64,000 nt of DNA from Hoyosella sp. YIM 151337 (GCF_026041215.1 NZ_JAPEIQ010000011.1:62001-126000), one strand, 5' to 3'. Counted from the stretch's first letter, positions 52,126-61,483 are shown. The notes: generated by a model not told the origin, from the letters alone. Numbers and translations are program-made.

Positions 52126-52668
52126 ATGATGAGTGAGCAGAGTGCGATTAGGGGGCGGGAGCCTGCCGAACTCAAGCCAGTGCGCGACGATCTCGACCTG
52201 GGAGATCGTGGACTTTTCGCCGAGCGGCTTGAAGAGCTGTTCCGCAGCGTGCCAGACCCGACCGGGCGGCGCTATACCGGGTCCGCGATAGCCCGGAAGT
52301 CCAGTGAACTCGGCTACAAGCTCGGTGAGTCCTATCTGAGTCAATTGCGGTCAGGCAAGGCTCGGACTCCGTCCTTCCGCACCGTAGAAGGCATCGCCGC
52401 CGCCTTCGGCGTGGACGTCCGCTACTTCCTTGAGGATGCTGGACAGCGCCGCAGCCGCGACGAAATCGATATGATGCGCCTGCAGGCTGACCGGACGATA
52501 CGCGAGGCCGCCCATCGGCTCGCCGGTCTGCCTGAGTCGTCCATCGTGATTGTCAACGAGTTGATCAAAGTCCTGCGCGTGCAGCAGGGGCTGCCAGCCG
52601 ACCCTGTCGTCCCTGCTCCCAATGGCCATAGCGCGGCAGGCATCGAAGAAGAGACAACACTTGGGTGA
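52126..52668 (+). CDS. EspR-like helix-turn-helix regulator
   Basis: 180 residues; ATG 52126 or 52129, after a GAGCGGGGG ribosome site. An XRE-type HTH occupies about residues 30-90; SESYLSQLRSG-type sequence (YLSQLRSGKARTPSFRTVEGIAAAFGV) closely matches EspR. EspR is a nucleoid-associated regulator of ESX-1 genes that binds as a dimer of dimers. This is a longer paralogue with an N-terminal extension and a C-terminal helical part. Terminated by the 21-bp hairpin. Confidence 0.8.
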   Translation: MMSEQSAIRGREPAELKPVRDDLDLGDRGLFAERLEELFRSVPDPTGRRYTGSAIARKSSELGYKLGESYLSQLRSGKARTPSFRTVEGIAAAFGVDVRYFLEDAGQRRSRDEIDMMRLQADRTIREAAHRLAGLPESSIVIVNELIKVLRVQQGLPADPVVPAPNGHSAAGIEEETTLG

Positions 52669-52676
52669 ACCGCACG

Positions 52677-52722
52677 AAAAAGGGGGCCTGTGCCGCGTCA
52701 TCGCGGCACAGGCCCCCTTTTT
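52677..52722. terminator. Bidirectional terminator, 21-bp perfect stem
   Basis: AAAAAGGGGGCCTGTGCCGCG and its exact complement flank a TCAT loop, giving A-run and T-run on both strands. It ends the EspR-like gene and the convergent crp gene. Confidence 0.95.
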
Positions 52723-52739
52723 TCGATGTGTGACGCTTA

Positions 52740-53414
52740 TTAGCGTGCGCGGCGTGCGAGGCGTTCCGAGTCAGAAATGAGCACGCTCTTACCTTCAAGC
52801 CGCAGCCAGCCGCGGTGTGCGAAGTCGGCGAGTGCCTTGTTCACCGTTTCCCTGGAGGCGCCGACGAGTTGGGCGATCTCTTCCTGCGTGAGGTCGTGCG
52901 TCACGCGCAATGCGCCATTTTCCTGCGTGCCGAAGCGCTGCGCCAGCTGAAGCAGAGCCTTAGCGACACGGCCGGGCACATCCGTGAAGATGAGGTCGGC
53001 AAGGTTGTTGTTGGTGCGGCGGAGGCGTCGCGCGAGCACGCGCAGCAGCTGCTCAGCAATTTCCGGGCGCTGGGCGATCCACTCCTTGAGAGCGTCGCGG
53101 TCCATGCTGACAGCGCGCACCTCGGTAACCGTTGTTGCGCTCGACGTGCGGGGCCCGGGATCGAAGATCGAAAGCTCGCCGAACATGTCGGACGGCCCCA
53201 TGATTGCCAACAAATTTTCGCGGCCATCGGGGGAGCGGCGGCCGATCTTCACCTTCCCACTCACAATGATGTAAAGACGGTCGCCTGGCTCACCTTCATT
53301 GAAGATGACGTGCTGGCGTGGGAAGTCCACGGGCTGCAGCTGCTGTGCGAGTGCAGCAACGGCCGAGGGGTCTACTCCCTGAAAGATTCCGGCTCTGGCC
53401 AGGACCTCGTCCAC
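52740..53414 (-). CDS. crp: cAMP receptor protein CRP
   Basis: 224 residues from GTG 53414, which follows AAGGAG by five bases and gives exactly the length and opening ([14 protein letters not shown]) of the M. tuberculosis protein. Upstream in-frame codons to 53450 are not needed. The cAMP pocket is [17 protein letters not shown] near 80-96, the dimer helix follows, and the DNA-reading HTH is [30 protein letters not shown]. It is a global regulator binding TGTGA-N6-TCACA; candidate targets in the window are acs and whiB4. Confidence 0.96.
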   Translation of the reverse strand: MDEVLARAGIFQGVDPSAVAALAQQLQPVDFPRQHVIFNEGEPGDRLYIIVSGKVKIGRRSPDGRENLLAIMGPSDMFGELSIFDPGPRTSSATTVTEVRAVSMDRDALKEWIAQRPEIAEQLLRVLARRLRRTNNNLADLIFTDVPGRVAKALLQLAQRFGTQENGALRVTHDLTQEEIAQLVGASRETVNKALADFAHRGWLRLEGKSVLISDSERLARRAR

Positions 53415-53660
53415 ATGGGCTCCTTCGGGAACTCGTTTCGGCGTCGACACAGGTGTTCGACGGCATCAAGCAGTTTGTGGACACGGCGCAGCGCCGGATC
53501 CACACCACACTGTAGTGGTATGCGTCACACCTTGTCTCTGTCTTCGGGCGGAATGTTGCTTATCCACCCGTTACAACACGGCGCAACGTGTGGCAATGAC
53601 CACTCGTTACCTAATGATTCTGCACAATGTCACGGGCTAATTCCAAGTTTTCCGCCAGGA

Positions 53661-53879
53661 TCAGGCTGCCGAGGACCGTAAACCGTCTGATCCCGGGGAT
53701 GCGGCGCGGTTTTCTTGCGCACGAAGCGATCCCGCGACTGTGCGCTTATCTGCTGCGCCCTCATCGCCGGCCGGCGATTTCGCGGTTGGGCCAAAACACA
53801 GAACGCGTTCGATCCGGTCGAGCCCCATCGCGAGGAACATCAGCAGTACAGGGATAAAAAGTACCGCGAGTCCTTGCAT
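53661..53879 (-). CDS. Small single-pass membrane protein (Rv3675-like position)
   Basis: 72 residues from ATG 53879. A hydrophobic helix ([20 protein letters not shown]) is followed by a charged cytoplasmic tail (DRIERVL, then Lys/Arg/Asp-rich). The longer open frame on this strand is antisense to nth and is not real. In M. tuberculosis a small membrane protein lies at the same place between crp and nth. A TTAACT box six bases before the ATG suggests a leaderless transcript. Function unknown. Confidence 0.6.
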   Translation of the reverse strand: MQGLAVLFIPVLLMFLAMGLDRIERVLCFGPTAKSPAGDEGAADKRTVAGSLRAQENRAASPGSDGLRSSAA

Positions 53880-53945
53880 GCGCTTAGTTAACCCTGAAAA
53901 TGTCTCAGAACGGCAACGAACACGCTGCCGTTTGAATGACCCTTT

Positions 53946-53976
53946 GGACACCACTCCGTACTCTGGAGTGGTGTCC
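53946..53976. repeat. Perfect 12-bp inverted repeat over the nth start
   Basis: GGACACCACTCC and its exact complement GGAGTGGTGTCC are separated by seven bases. The right arm includes the GTG GTG start codons proposed for nth and their ribosome site. It could be an operator for a TetR/GntR-type protein or an RNA hairpin hiding the start. Confidence 0.75.
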
Positions 53977-54798
53977 AAGCCCCTTGCGACCTCCTCAGCC
54001 AGTGCTTCTGCACCCTCCGAACCGGTAATCACCGAGGGAAAGCAGCGCCGTAAGCAGTCACGGCGTGGCACGGAAACCCGGCTAGGCCTTGTGCGCAGGG
54101 CCCGGCGGATGAACCGCACCCTCGCGCAAGCATTTCCCGAGGTCCGCTGCGAACTGGACTTCACGAATCCGCTTGAACTCGCTGTCGCGACGATCCTTTC
54201 TGCCCAATGCACAGATAAGCGCGTCAACGAAGTCACACCCGCGTTATTCGAGCGTTATCGCACCGCGCGCGACTACGCGGAAGCGAATCGCACAGAACTC
54301 GAGGAGTTCATCCGTCCCACCGGCTTCTACCGGAACAAAGCGACGTCTCTCATTGGGCTTGGGCAGGGGCTAGTCGAGCAATTCGACGGTGAGGTTCCCC
54401 ACACCCTTGAGCAGCTGGTGAAACTGCCTGGGGTGGGCCGAAAGACAGCGAACGTCATCCTGGGTAATGCCTTCGATGTCCCGGGGCTCACCGTGGATAC
54501 GCATTTCAGCCGACTCGTCCGGCGCTGGCGCTGGACTGCAGAAACAGATCCCGTCAAGATCGAGTTCGCCGTCGCGGAACTTGTCGAGAAACGAGAGTGG
54601 ACGTTGCTGTCGCACCGGGTGATCTTTCACGGGCGCCGGGTGTGTCACTCGCGCCGCCCAGCCTGCGGTGTCTGCGTGCTCGCCCGTGACTGTCCGTCAT
54701 ATGGTGAGGGGCCCACAGATTTCAAGGAGGCGGCAGCACTCGTGCGCGGACCGGAAACCGAGCACCTTCTCGCGCTGGCACGAGAAGGTGCTTCGTGA
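53971..54798 (+). CDS. nth: Endonuclease III
   Basis: 275 residues from GTG 53971 (GTG 53968 is equivalent). The conserved part starts near residue 33 ([13 protein letters not shown]), so about 30 residues are extra relative to M. tuberculosis and the start is uncertain. HhH motif [17 protein letters not shown] contains the catalytic Lys, [12 protein letters not shown] the catalytic Asp, and [17 protein letters not shown] the 4Fe-4S cluster ligands. It removes oxidised pyrimidines. The stop overlaps the thioredoxin-like gene start. Confidence 0.93.
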   Translation: MSKPLATSSASASAPSEPVITEGKQRRKQSRRGTETRLGLVRRARRMNRTLAQAFPEVRCELDFTNPLELAVATILSAQCTDKRVNEVTPALFERYRTARDYAEANRTELEEFIRPTGFYRNKATSLIGLGQGLVEQFDGEVPHTLEQLVKLPGVGRKTANVILGNAFDVPGLTVDTHFSRLVRRWRWTAETDPVKIEFAVAELVEKREWTLLSHRVIFHGRRVCHSRRPACGVCVLARDCPSYGEGPTDFKEAAALVRGPETEHLLALAREGAS

Positions 54799-55478
54799 CG
54801 CCTGGCGGACGGTGGGCGATCGTTGCCCTCATCATCGTCGGTGCGCTTATCGTGGCGATTTGGCCGCGGACCGAGTCTGAGCCTGCTGAAACCGCGGCGA
54901 GCGCCACGCGAGGGCAGACGGCAATTGAACACCCCGAGCGTCGTCCAGCTGACACCCCCGAAGCGCTTCGGGGACCGCGCGCGGAAGCCCAGCTGCAGCC
55001 GTGCCCGCAGCCGCAGCCACAGGCCCCAGCACCGGCGGCCAGGAGTGCCCTCGCTGCTCTGAACGATCTCGATCTGGGCTGCCTCGCCGACGGCGAGCGA
55101 GTGGACGTCAGCCGGATGCTTGCCGGGAAACCGGCCGTGATCAACCTATGGGCCTACTGGTGCGGCCCATGCGCGAAAGAATTGCCCGCGCTTCAGGAAT
55201 ACGCCGCGAGCGCCGGGACGGCCGTTACCGTCATCACTGTGCACCGCGACCCCAATGAAGCGAACGCGCTGCGAAAACTTGCCGACTACGAGGTAACGCT
55301 GCCGGGCCTGCAGGACGGCAGCGGCCAGGTCGCAGGCCGCCTTGGCGCACCGAATGTTTTGCCAGTGACCATCGTGCTGAACGCTGACGGCTCGCTCGCC
55401 GAGATACTTGCGGTGCCCTTCACCAGCGCAGACGAGATCCGTGTGGCAGTCGAAAACGCGCTTGGGGGCGCGGCGTGA
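54795..55478 (+). CDS. Membrane-anchored thioredoxin-like protein (TlpA/ResA type)
   Basis: 227 residues, GTG start overlapping nth. A signal anchor ([18 protein letters not shown]) and a Pro/Glu-rich linker with QPCPQPQPQ precede a thioredoxin domain whose active site is [19 protein letters not shown] near 116-134 (CGPC). A second Cys ([10 protein letters not shown]) lies before the fold. It should act outside the membrane as a disulfide reductase. It leads the coupled Nudix-MarP genes. Confidence 0.9.
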   Translation: MTPGGRWAIVALIIVGALIVAIWPRTESEPAETAASATRGQTAIEHPERRPADTPEALRGPRAEAQLQPCPQPQPQAPAPAARSALAALNDLDLGCLADGERVDVSRMLAGKPAVINLWAYWCGPCAKELPALQEYAASAGTAVTVITVHRDPNEANALRKLADYEVTLPGLQDGSGQVAGRLGAPNVLPVTIVLNADGSLAEILAVPFTSADEIRVAVENALGGAA

Positions 55479-56203
55479 AACCCGCCAAACCCCGGTCAGG
55501 GCAACTGCTGAGTGAGCCACCCGAATGGCTGCACCGGATATGCGCCATGTCCGGTGAAGCCCATCCACGGCTGATGCTCAGAGCGCCCGCTGACATTGAG
55601 CCGCGGCCAGCTGCGGTGCTTATCCTCTTCAGTGGTCCGCGAGCGGCCGAGAAGGCCAGCCCGGGCGGACTGCCCGAACACGCTGACGTCCTGCTTACAC
55701 AACGCGCCGCGACTATGCGGCAGCACCGCGGACAAGTGGCCTTCCCTGGCGGCGCTGCCGACATGGACGATGACGATGCGATCGCGACTGCACTGCGGGA
55801 AGCGGAGGAAGAAACCGGACTTCGGCCCGCGGGCGTTCGGCCGCTCGTTCTGTTGCCTGAGATCTTCGTCCCCGTATCTGGATTTGAGGTCACGCCGGTC
55901 GTCGCGTATTGGGAGAATCCCAGTCCCGTGTGGGTGGTGGACCCGAGCGAGGCCTCCCGGGTGGCCCGCGTGCCGGTGCACGACCTCATTGAACCGGCGA
56001 ACCGGTTTGTCCTACGGCACAGTGAATTCGGCTACGAATCGCCGGCCTTTCTCACCGACGGAATGCTTATTTGGGGATTTACGGCAGGATTACTTGCCGG
56101 AATGCTTTCGGTGTCAGGGTGGGAGAAACCGTGGGACCAATCAGACGTGCGGGACATGGAATCGATACTCGCTGAATATGGCATGGAGGTGCGCCGCAGG
56201 TGA
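55475..56203 (+). CDS. Nudix hydrolase, CoA pyrophosphatase-like
   Basis: 242 residues, GTG start on a GTGA overlap. The Nudix box is GGAADMDDDDAIATALREAEEETGL near 91-115, preceded by QHRGQVAFPGG, the UPF0035/CoA-diphosphatase signature (LLTQRAATMRQHRGQVAFPGGA). It likely cleaves CoA derivatives to 4'-phosphopantetheine. Coupled on both sides to the thioredoxin-like gene and marP. Confidence 0.9.
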   Translation: MKPAKPRSGQLLSEPPEWLHRICAMSGEAHPRLMLRAPADIEPRPAAVLILFSGPRAAEKASPGGLPEHADVLLTQRAATMRQHRGQVAFPGGAADMDDDDAIATALREAEEETGLRPAGVRPLVLLPEIFVPVSGFEVTPVVAYWENPSPVWVVDPSEASRVARVPVHDLIEPANRFVLRHSEFGYESPAFLTDGMLIWGFTAGLLAGMLSVSGWEKPWDQSDVRDMESILAEYGMEVRRR

Positions 56204-57387
56204 CGGGCTCACAGTGGATTGACCTCATCCTGCTGATCGCTGTCCTGCTGGCCGCCCTGTCCGGCTGGCGGCACGGTGCTCTCGCATCTGGTCTGGCGTT
56301 TCTCGGGGTTGTCCTCGGCGCGATCTTCGGCATCATGCTTGCCCCGCATGTGATCGTTTATGTTGACGACCAGATAGGGCGTTTGCTGCTCGGTATCACG
56401 CTGATCGTGATTCTCGTCGTCATCGGCGAAGTGTGCGGCATGGTAGTTGGCCGTACCGCGCGTGGTCTGCTGCGTGCCCGGCTGCTGCATTTCATCGACA
56501 GCATCATTGGCGCGGTTTTCCAGGCTGTCGCAATTCTTGTCGCCGCGTACCTTGTCGCAATCCCGCTTTCGGCCTCAGGTCGTCCGGATGTGGCGGCGGC
56601 TGTGCGCGGGTCCGCTGTCCTGACGGAAGTCGACGCTGTCGCTCCGCCCTGGATGAAGGAGATTCCTAGGGAATTCGCGGCGCTGATCGATACGTCCGGA
56701 CTGCCTGACGTGCTGGGCCCATTCACGCGCACACCAGTGTCACCGGTCGAACCCCCCGATGGAGACCTCGCCCACGCACCCATAGTGACTGAGGTGCAGC
56801 GCAGCGTCCCCCGCATTCGGGGTACCGCGCCGTCGTGCCTGAAAGCACTCGAAGGGAGTGGCATCGTCATCGCGCCTGAACTCGTGATGACTAATGCGCA
56901 CGTGGTCGCGGGCACGGAGGGCGTCACAATCGAAACTCTCGACGGGGTTTTCGACGCGAGCGTCGTCATTTTTGATCCGAGCGTCGACATCGCTGTGCTG
57001 CGGGCTCCCGGACTGCCGGGTGCGCCATTGGGATTTGTGGACGAATTGGTGCCCCGCGGCACTGACGCAATTGTGGTGGGATATCCCGGCGGGGGACCGT
57101 ACACCGCGAACTCGGTGCGCGTGCGCGAGGTACTCGAATTGACTGGCCCAGATATATACCAGCGCAGCACCGTCAATCGCGAGGTTTATACGGTCCGCGG
57201 TTCGATCCGGCAGGGCAATTCTGGCGGACCACTCATCTCATCTGATGGCACGGTACTCGGCGTTGTTTTCGGCGCTGCATCCGATGACCCTGAAACGGGG
57301 TTCGTCCTCACGAACCGCGAAGTCGCACCGCACCTGAACGCGGCACTCTCAGCCTTCACTCCGGTGGGAACCGGTGCCTGCGTGTGA
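56200..57387 (+). CDS. marP: Acid-resistance periplasmic serine protease MarP
   Basis: 395 residues. Four membrane helices (about 5-25, 31-51, 60-80 and 102-124, CvpA-like) are followed by a chymotrypsin-type protease with catalytic H234 (TNAHVV), D263 (SVDIAVL) and S341 (GNSGGP). C213 and C394 can form the disulfide that gates activity under oxidation or acid. M. tuberculosis MarP keeps cytoplasmic pH in acid. It starts on a GTGA overlap with the Nudix gene, and its last 39 bp overlap the convergent ephE-like gene. Confidence 0.96.
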   Translation: MTGSQWIDLILLIAVLLAALSGWRHGALASGLAFLGVVLGAIFGIMLAPHVIVYVDDQIGRLLLGITLIVILVVIGEVCGMVVGRTARGLLRARLLHFIDSIIGAVFQAVAILVAAYLVAIPLSASGRPDVAAAVRGSAVLTEVDAVAPPWMKEIPREFAALIDTSGLPDVLGPFTRTPVSPVEPPDGDLAHAPIVTEVQRSVPRIRGTAPSCLKALEGSGIVIAPELVMTNAHVVAGTEGVTIETLDGVFDASVVIFDPSVDIAVLRAPGLPGAPLGFVDELVPRGTDAIVVGYPGGGPYTANSVRVREVLELTGPDIYQRSTVNREVYTVRGSIRQGNSGGPLISSDGTVLGVVFGAASDDPETGFVLTNREVAPHLNAALSAFTPVGTGACV

Positions 57388-58311
57388 CAACGCGAATTGA
57401 ATGAGGTGGTCGCTCACCGCACGCGGCGCTTCCTCATGCACGAAATGGCCTGCCCCGTAGACCATGTGCAGTTCCCGGTTCGGCGCCCACTGCTTGTCGC
57501 GGTACAGAGTTCCCGCGAGAATGAAGGGGTCCGCTGAGCCGTGAATCTGCAGCACCGGCAAAGTTACCTGTCGGTCCATGGCCTTAAAAAAGCGTCTGCC
57601 GTCCGGGCGTAACTGGCTGCGAAAAGCCCATCGGTAGTACTCCAGCGCGCAGTGTGCCGCACCAGGTATCTGGACTGCGATCCGCGCGTTGTGCGCGACC
57701 TCCGGGAACTCGTCTGATCGAACCCACGCCGCGCCGCCGCGCGCGCGTAGCAGTTCCTCTGCCCGCCGGCCGTTGTCGCGCACCAGCGCGCGTTCAGGCA
57801 GCAGCGGCACCTGGGAAGGAAGGAGAGTGCGCAGCAACGACGCCCGCTGGTAGGGGTCGCGCATCGCGGCCCGCCTCACCGACATGGGGTGCGGAGAACT
57901 CAGCACCGCGATCGCATGGGCCTGCCTTGGGTGCAGGTTCGCTGTCGCCCAGCAGACGAGTCCACCTTCAGCATGGCCAGCGATCACAGCGCGTTGCAGG
58001 CCGAGCGCGCGAACAACTCCCGCTGCATCGCCCGCGAGTGTCCACCCGTCGTATCCCCGGGGCGGTTTATCTGTGTCCCCGTAACCGCGCAGATCGATCG
58101 CGATGGCACGTATTCCCGACTCAGGAAGCGCACGAAGCTGATGTCGCCAGGTCCACCAGAATTCGCCGAAGCCATGCAGAAAGAGCACAGCCGGCGCGTC
58201 TGGGTCTGTCGGCCCAGCTTCGACGACATGGAACCGTATCCCGTTGGCATGGACGTCACGGTGAGTCCACGGTCCGTCGAATCGGACACGCGACGGATCG
58301 GGAGCAACCAT
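57349..58311 (-). CDS. ephE: EphE-like alpha/beta hydrolase lacking the canonical nucleophile
   Basis: 320 residues of the epoxide-hydrolase type. FLHGFGEFWWTWRHQL holds the oxyanion HGFG, DLRGYGDTDKPP is typical, and GAGHFVHEEAP holds the His. The nucleophile elbow reads AGHAEGG (A111-G117): Ala 114 stands where epoxide hydrolases have Asp and esterases Ser. The acid candidate HGSADPF remains. It may be inactive in the usual chemistry or use another residue. Converges on marP with 39-bp overlap. Confidence 0.88.
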   Translation of the reverse strand: MVAPDPSRVRFDGPWTHRDVHANGIRFHVVEAGPTDPDAPAVLFLHGFGEFWWTWRHQLRALPESGIRAIAIDLRGYGDTDKPPRGYDGWTLAGDAAGVVRALGLQRAVIAGHAEGGLVCWATANLHPRQAHAIAVLSSPHPMSVRRAAMRDPYQRASLLRTLLPSQVPLLPERALVRDNGRRAEELLRARGGAAWVRSDEFPEVAHNARIAVQIPGAAHCALEYYRWAFRSQLRPDGRRFFKAMDRQVTLPVLQIHGSADPFILAGTLYRDKQWAPNRELHMVYGAGHFVHEEAPRAVSDHLIQFALSHAGTGSHRSEG

Positions 58312-58350
58312 CCGTGGCCCTCCAAAGTCACTTAACCCAGTGTGGTTTGG

Positions 58351-58869
58351 CTATTCGGTACGTTTTGCGGCTGTGAGCTGACGGTCAACGTTACCGCCCG
58401 AGCTTCCGGGAAGCACTTCAGAAAGCCTGTTGACCGACTCGATCGTGTGTTCGGGTTTCCGGATCGCGCGGACCCGCAGGTAGCCGAGCAAGCCGAATAC
58501 CGCCGCGGCGAGAACCATGATGCCGAAGACGATCAGGAAAGCTGCCCAGCGCCACAACCAGGTATCGAGCAGCTCAGCGAGAAAGAAGAAAAAGAAGAAG
58601 AGGCTGAAAAGGAGAATAACGCCTGCGACGACGAAGAAGGCACTGCCTTTGACGCCCTTTTTGACCTCGTTGGTGACCTCGGATTTGGCGAGTTCGACCT
58701 CAGCGCGGAACAACGTCGAGACGTGCGTCGTGGCTTCCTTCACCAACTCGCCGATACTCGCCTGCTGCCCTGGGTGGCGCGCGTCGGCATCCGACAGCGG
58801 AATCGAGGCCACAGTTTGTGGTACTCCGTCGCCCGTCATGCGCCCATTGCTGCGGTCGTTGAAGGTCAC
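58351..58869 (-). CDS. Phage-holin-fold (PF07332-like) membrane protein
   Basis: 172 residues from GTG 58869, five bases after AAGGAG. An amphipathic region (SIGELVKEATTHVSTLFRAEVELAKSE) precedes two membrane helices; helix 1 contains LFFFFFFL. Homologues (Rv3669) sit beside ephE/marP in mycobacteria and are predicted holin-like, probably not phage-derived. Stop lies 39 bp from the ephE-like start and the same direction suggests an operon. Confidence 0.82.
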   Translation of the reverse strand: MTFNDRSNGRMTGDGVPQTVASIPLSDADARHPGQQASIGELVKEATTHVSTLFRAEVELAKSEVTNEVKKGVKGSAFFVVAGVILLFSLFFFFFFLAELLDTWLWRWAAFLIVFGIMVLAAAVFGLLGYLRVRAIRKPEHTIESVNRLSEVLPGSSGGNVDRQLTAAKRTE

Positions 58870-59114
58870 GTCCACTCCTTCATTTTCGTCTCGGCGATCT
58901 TCTTCGTGGCGAGCCGACTCGATTTAGGCCAGACATCTCTCGCATCTCTCGGCCTATGTTGCCACGTTAACCGGATTATGTTGTGGATGGGCCGGATAGT
59001 CCGAGATCGAGCGGGCAATTCCAACCTGGCAATTGCCGTATTCCGCACCAATGCATGCTTTCTGGGGGGCGGCTTCGGGGCCTGCTGACCCTGAGATCTG
59101 CAGGCTTCATATTG

Positions 59115-59306
59115 TCATCGCGACGGCTGGATGATGAGTTCGTTGTCCACGCTGGCGGCGGGCACCAGCCCGCGTGCTGCCCGCTCTATTTCCTGGCGCC
59201 GCTTGATGCTGGATACGTGCCCGGTGAGGCGCAGCGTGTTGCCCCGGGCCGTCACAACCACGCCGGGTTCGTCATCAAAATGAATTCCGGTAACTCTGCT
59301 TCCCAT
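59115..59306 (-). CDS. Short BON-domain protein
   Basis: 63 residues. VTARGNTLRLTGHVSSIKRRQEIERAARGLVPAASVDNELII is a compact BON domain (alpha-beta fold binding phospholipid or peptidoglycan). It has no signal peptide, so it may be cytoplasmic or part of a longer complex. It lies between the acs terminator and the holin-like gene, read in the same direction as that gene. The 245-bp gap to it holds no other evident gene. Confidence 0.65.
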   Translation of the reverse strand: MGSRVTGIHFDDEPGVVVTARGNTLRLTGHVSSIKRRQEIERAARGLVPAASVDNELIIQPSR

Positions 59307-59328
59307 AGAGAGGACGTTCCCACGGCGA

Positions 59329-59370
59329 GGCGCCCTAAAACTCCCACTGCGAGTGAGGCTTTAGGGCGCC
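59329..59370 (-). terminator. acs terminator
   Basis: GGCGCCCTAAA and its exact complement pair around a 20-base loop that can fold further (CACT-GCG-AGTG). It starts 12 bp past the acs stop on the minus strand. Confidence 0.85.
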
Positions 59371-59381
59371 CGGCCGTTCAG

Positions 59382-61337
59382 TTACTTTCCCCCACGCAGT
59401 GATTCCACGACACCCGGATCCACCAGCGTCGACGTGTCACCAAGCTGGCGGCCTTCGGCCACATCCCGCAGCAGGCGGCGCATGATCTTGCCACTTCGGG
59501 TTTTCGGGAGCTCGGGAACGATATAGATATCGCGGGGTTTCGCGATCGGGCCGATATCCCGAGAGACCGTTGCCCGGAGGTCCGCGACGAGTTCGTCGCC
59601 GGTGTTCACGACACCTTGCCGCAGGATCACGAATGCGACAATCGCCTGACCGGTTGTCGCATCGGTCGCGCCGATCACCGCTGACTCGGCGACCGCGTCA
59701 TGACCAACCAGGGCCGACTCGACTTCGGCGGTCGAGATCCGGTGCCCGGAAATATTCATAACGTCGTCGACACGGCCGAGAACCCACACTGCTCCGTCTT
59801 CGTCGAACTTGGCTCCGTCACCCGCGAAGTAGTAGCCCTGCTCTGCGAAACGCGACCAGTACGTGTCTTTAAACCGCTGCATGTCACCCCAGATGCCACG
59901 CAACATGGCCGGCCACGGCTGATCGATAACGAGGTATCCGTTCGCTTCTGTAGCGCCGCGTGCGACGGGGTGTGCTTCATCGTCGACGATCTGCATCGAG
60001 ATTCCAGGCAACGGCGCCATCGCGGAGCCCGGTTTGCACTCAGTGACGCCGGGGAGCGGGGAGATCATGATTGCACCCGTCTCGGTCTGCCACCACGTGT
60101 CGACGATGGGGCAGCGGCCACCGCCAAGGACGCTGTGGTACCAGCGCCACGCTTCGGGGTTGATCGGCTCGCCGACGGTGCCGAGCAGCCGCAGCGATGA
60201 GAGATTGTGGGCGTCGGGGATCTCGCGGCCCCACTTCATGAATGTCCGGATCAGCGTGGGCGCGGTGTAGTAGATCGTGACGCCGTGGTTCTCGATGATC
60301 TCGAAGTGCCTGTGCTCGTTCGGTGAGTTAGGCGTGCCCTCGTACACAACCTGAGTTGTCCGGTTCGACAGCGGCCCATACACGATGTAGCTGTGCCCGG
60401 TTACCCAGCCGATGTCGGCGGTGCACCAGTACACGTCTTCGCCGGGCTTGTGATCGAAGACGTAGTGGTGGGTGTAGGACGCCTGCGTGAGGTAACCACC
60501 GGAGGTGTGCAGAATGCCCTTCGGCTTACCTGTCGTACCCGAGGTATACAACAGGAACAGCGGGTGCTCCGAATCAAATGCCTCAGCCGTGTGTTCGCTG
60601 GACGCCTTCTCGACTGTCTCGTGCCACCACAGGTCGCGGCCGGCTTGCCAAGGAGTGTCCTCGCCTGTCCGGCGGACAACGAGCACATGCTCGACCGACG
60701 GCGCTGGAGTGTCACCGCCGATCGCCTCATCTACGGCTGCCTTAAGCGGAGCGGGCTTGCCCCGGCGGAATTGACCGTCGGTGGTGATGACGAGCTTCGC
60801 TTCGGCGTCGTCGATGCGCGAACGCAGCGCGCTCGACGAGAAGCCTGCAAACACGACGGAATGCGTGAGACCCAGGCGTGCGCAGGCGAGCATCGAAGCA
60901 ATTGCCTCCGGGATCATCGGCATATAAATCGCGACGCGATCGCCTGCCTGAAGCCCGAGTTCACTCAGGTAGTTCGCGGTTTTGGACACAAGGCTGAGCA
61001 GGTCGCTGTAGGTGAGGGTGCGAGTGTCACCCGGCTCGCCGACCCAGTGGATCGCCACCTGGTCGCCGTAGCCAGCCTCTACGTGCCGGTCTACGCAGTT
61101 GTATGCGACGTTCAGCTTGCCGCCTACGAACCACTTCGCGACCGGGGCTTCGGACCAGTCGAGTACCTGATTGAACGGTTCGTGCCAGTGCAACCGCGCG
61201 GCCTGCTTCGCCCAGAACGCGTCACGATCCGAATCCGCTTCGCTGTACAGCTCAGCCCCACCGTTTGCTTGCGCGGCGAACTCGGCACTGGGCGGGTACG
61301 CCGCAAGCACAGGCTTTTCAGTTGCTTCAGTAGGCAT
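59382..61337 (-). CDS. acs: Acetyl-CoA synthetase (AMP-forming)
   Basis: 651 residues. It activates acetate through acetyl-AMP. Marks are LYTSGTTGKPKGILHTSGG near 265, WWQTETGAIM near 410, VLGRVDDVMNISGHRISTAEVE with the hinge, and LPKTRSGKIMRRLLRD near 620 carrying the acetylatable lysine. Two CRP-type sites upstream (61484 and 61528) suggest cAMP control as for acs in other bacteria. The gene is alone in its transcription unit, closed by the hairpin at 59329. Confidence 0.97.
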   Translation of the reverse strand: MPTEATEKPVLAAYPPSAEFAAQANGGAELYSEADSDRDAFWAKQAARLHWHEPFNQVLDWSEAPVAKWFVGGKLNVAYNCVDRHVEAGYGDQVAIHWVGEPGDTRTLTYSDLLSLVSKTANYLSELGLQAGDRVAIYMPMIPEAIASMLACARLGLTHSVVFAGFSSSALRSRIDDAEAKLVITTDGQFRRGKPAPLKAAVDEAIGGDTPAPSVEHVLVVRRTGEDTPWQAGRDLWWHETVEKASSEHTAEAFDSEHPLFLLYTSGTTGKPKGILHTSGGYLTQASYTHHYVFDHKPGEDVYWCTADIGWVTGHSYIVYGPLSNRTTQVVYEGTPNSPNEHRHFEIIENHGVTIYYTAPTLIRTFMKWGREIPDAHNLSSLRLLGTVGEPINPEAWRWYHSVLGGGRCPIVDTWWQTETGAIMISPLPGVTECKPGSAMAPLPGISMQIVDDEAHPVARGATEANGYLVIDQPWPAMLRGIWGDMQRFKDTYWSRFAEQGYYFAGDGAKFDEDGAVWVLGRVDDVMNISGHRISTAEVESALVGHDAVAESAVIGATDATTGQAIVAFVILRQGVVNTGDELVADLRATVSRDIGPIAKPRDIYIVPELPKTRSGKIMRRLLRDVAEGRQLGDTSTLVDPGVVESLRGGK

Positions 61338-61483
61338 CTAGCGCAACTCCCTCACGTCGGTAGTCATCGCCCCAGGTCTAGGAGCGTCGTCTGCGCCGAC
61401 CGCCTCGAAATTCGAGGTGACCGCACGTACTGGACGGCTATGACAACACGGCACCAAACCTGCATCACATAGCCACCCCTGCT

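Noticed and set aside
53514-53529. CRP autoregulation site upstream of crp (AGTGG-N6-TCACA)
   Set aside because: One half-site is perfect but the other matches only three of five bases; too weak to list.
53740-53967. Upstream extension of nth to 53740
   Set aside because: It overlaps the oppositely read small membrane protein and has no Nth-like sequence.
53880-54236. Extended minus-strand frame opposite nth
   Set aside because: Only its last 72 codons make a plausible protein; the rest is antisense to conserved nth sequence.
58351-58869. Prophage remnant, because of the holin-like gene
   Set aside because: No other phage genes, att sites or composition shift; the gene is a conserved chromosomal neighbour of marP/ephE.
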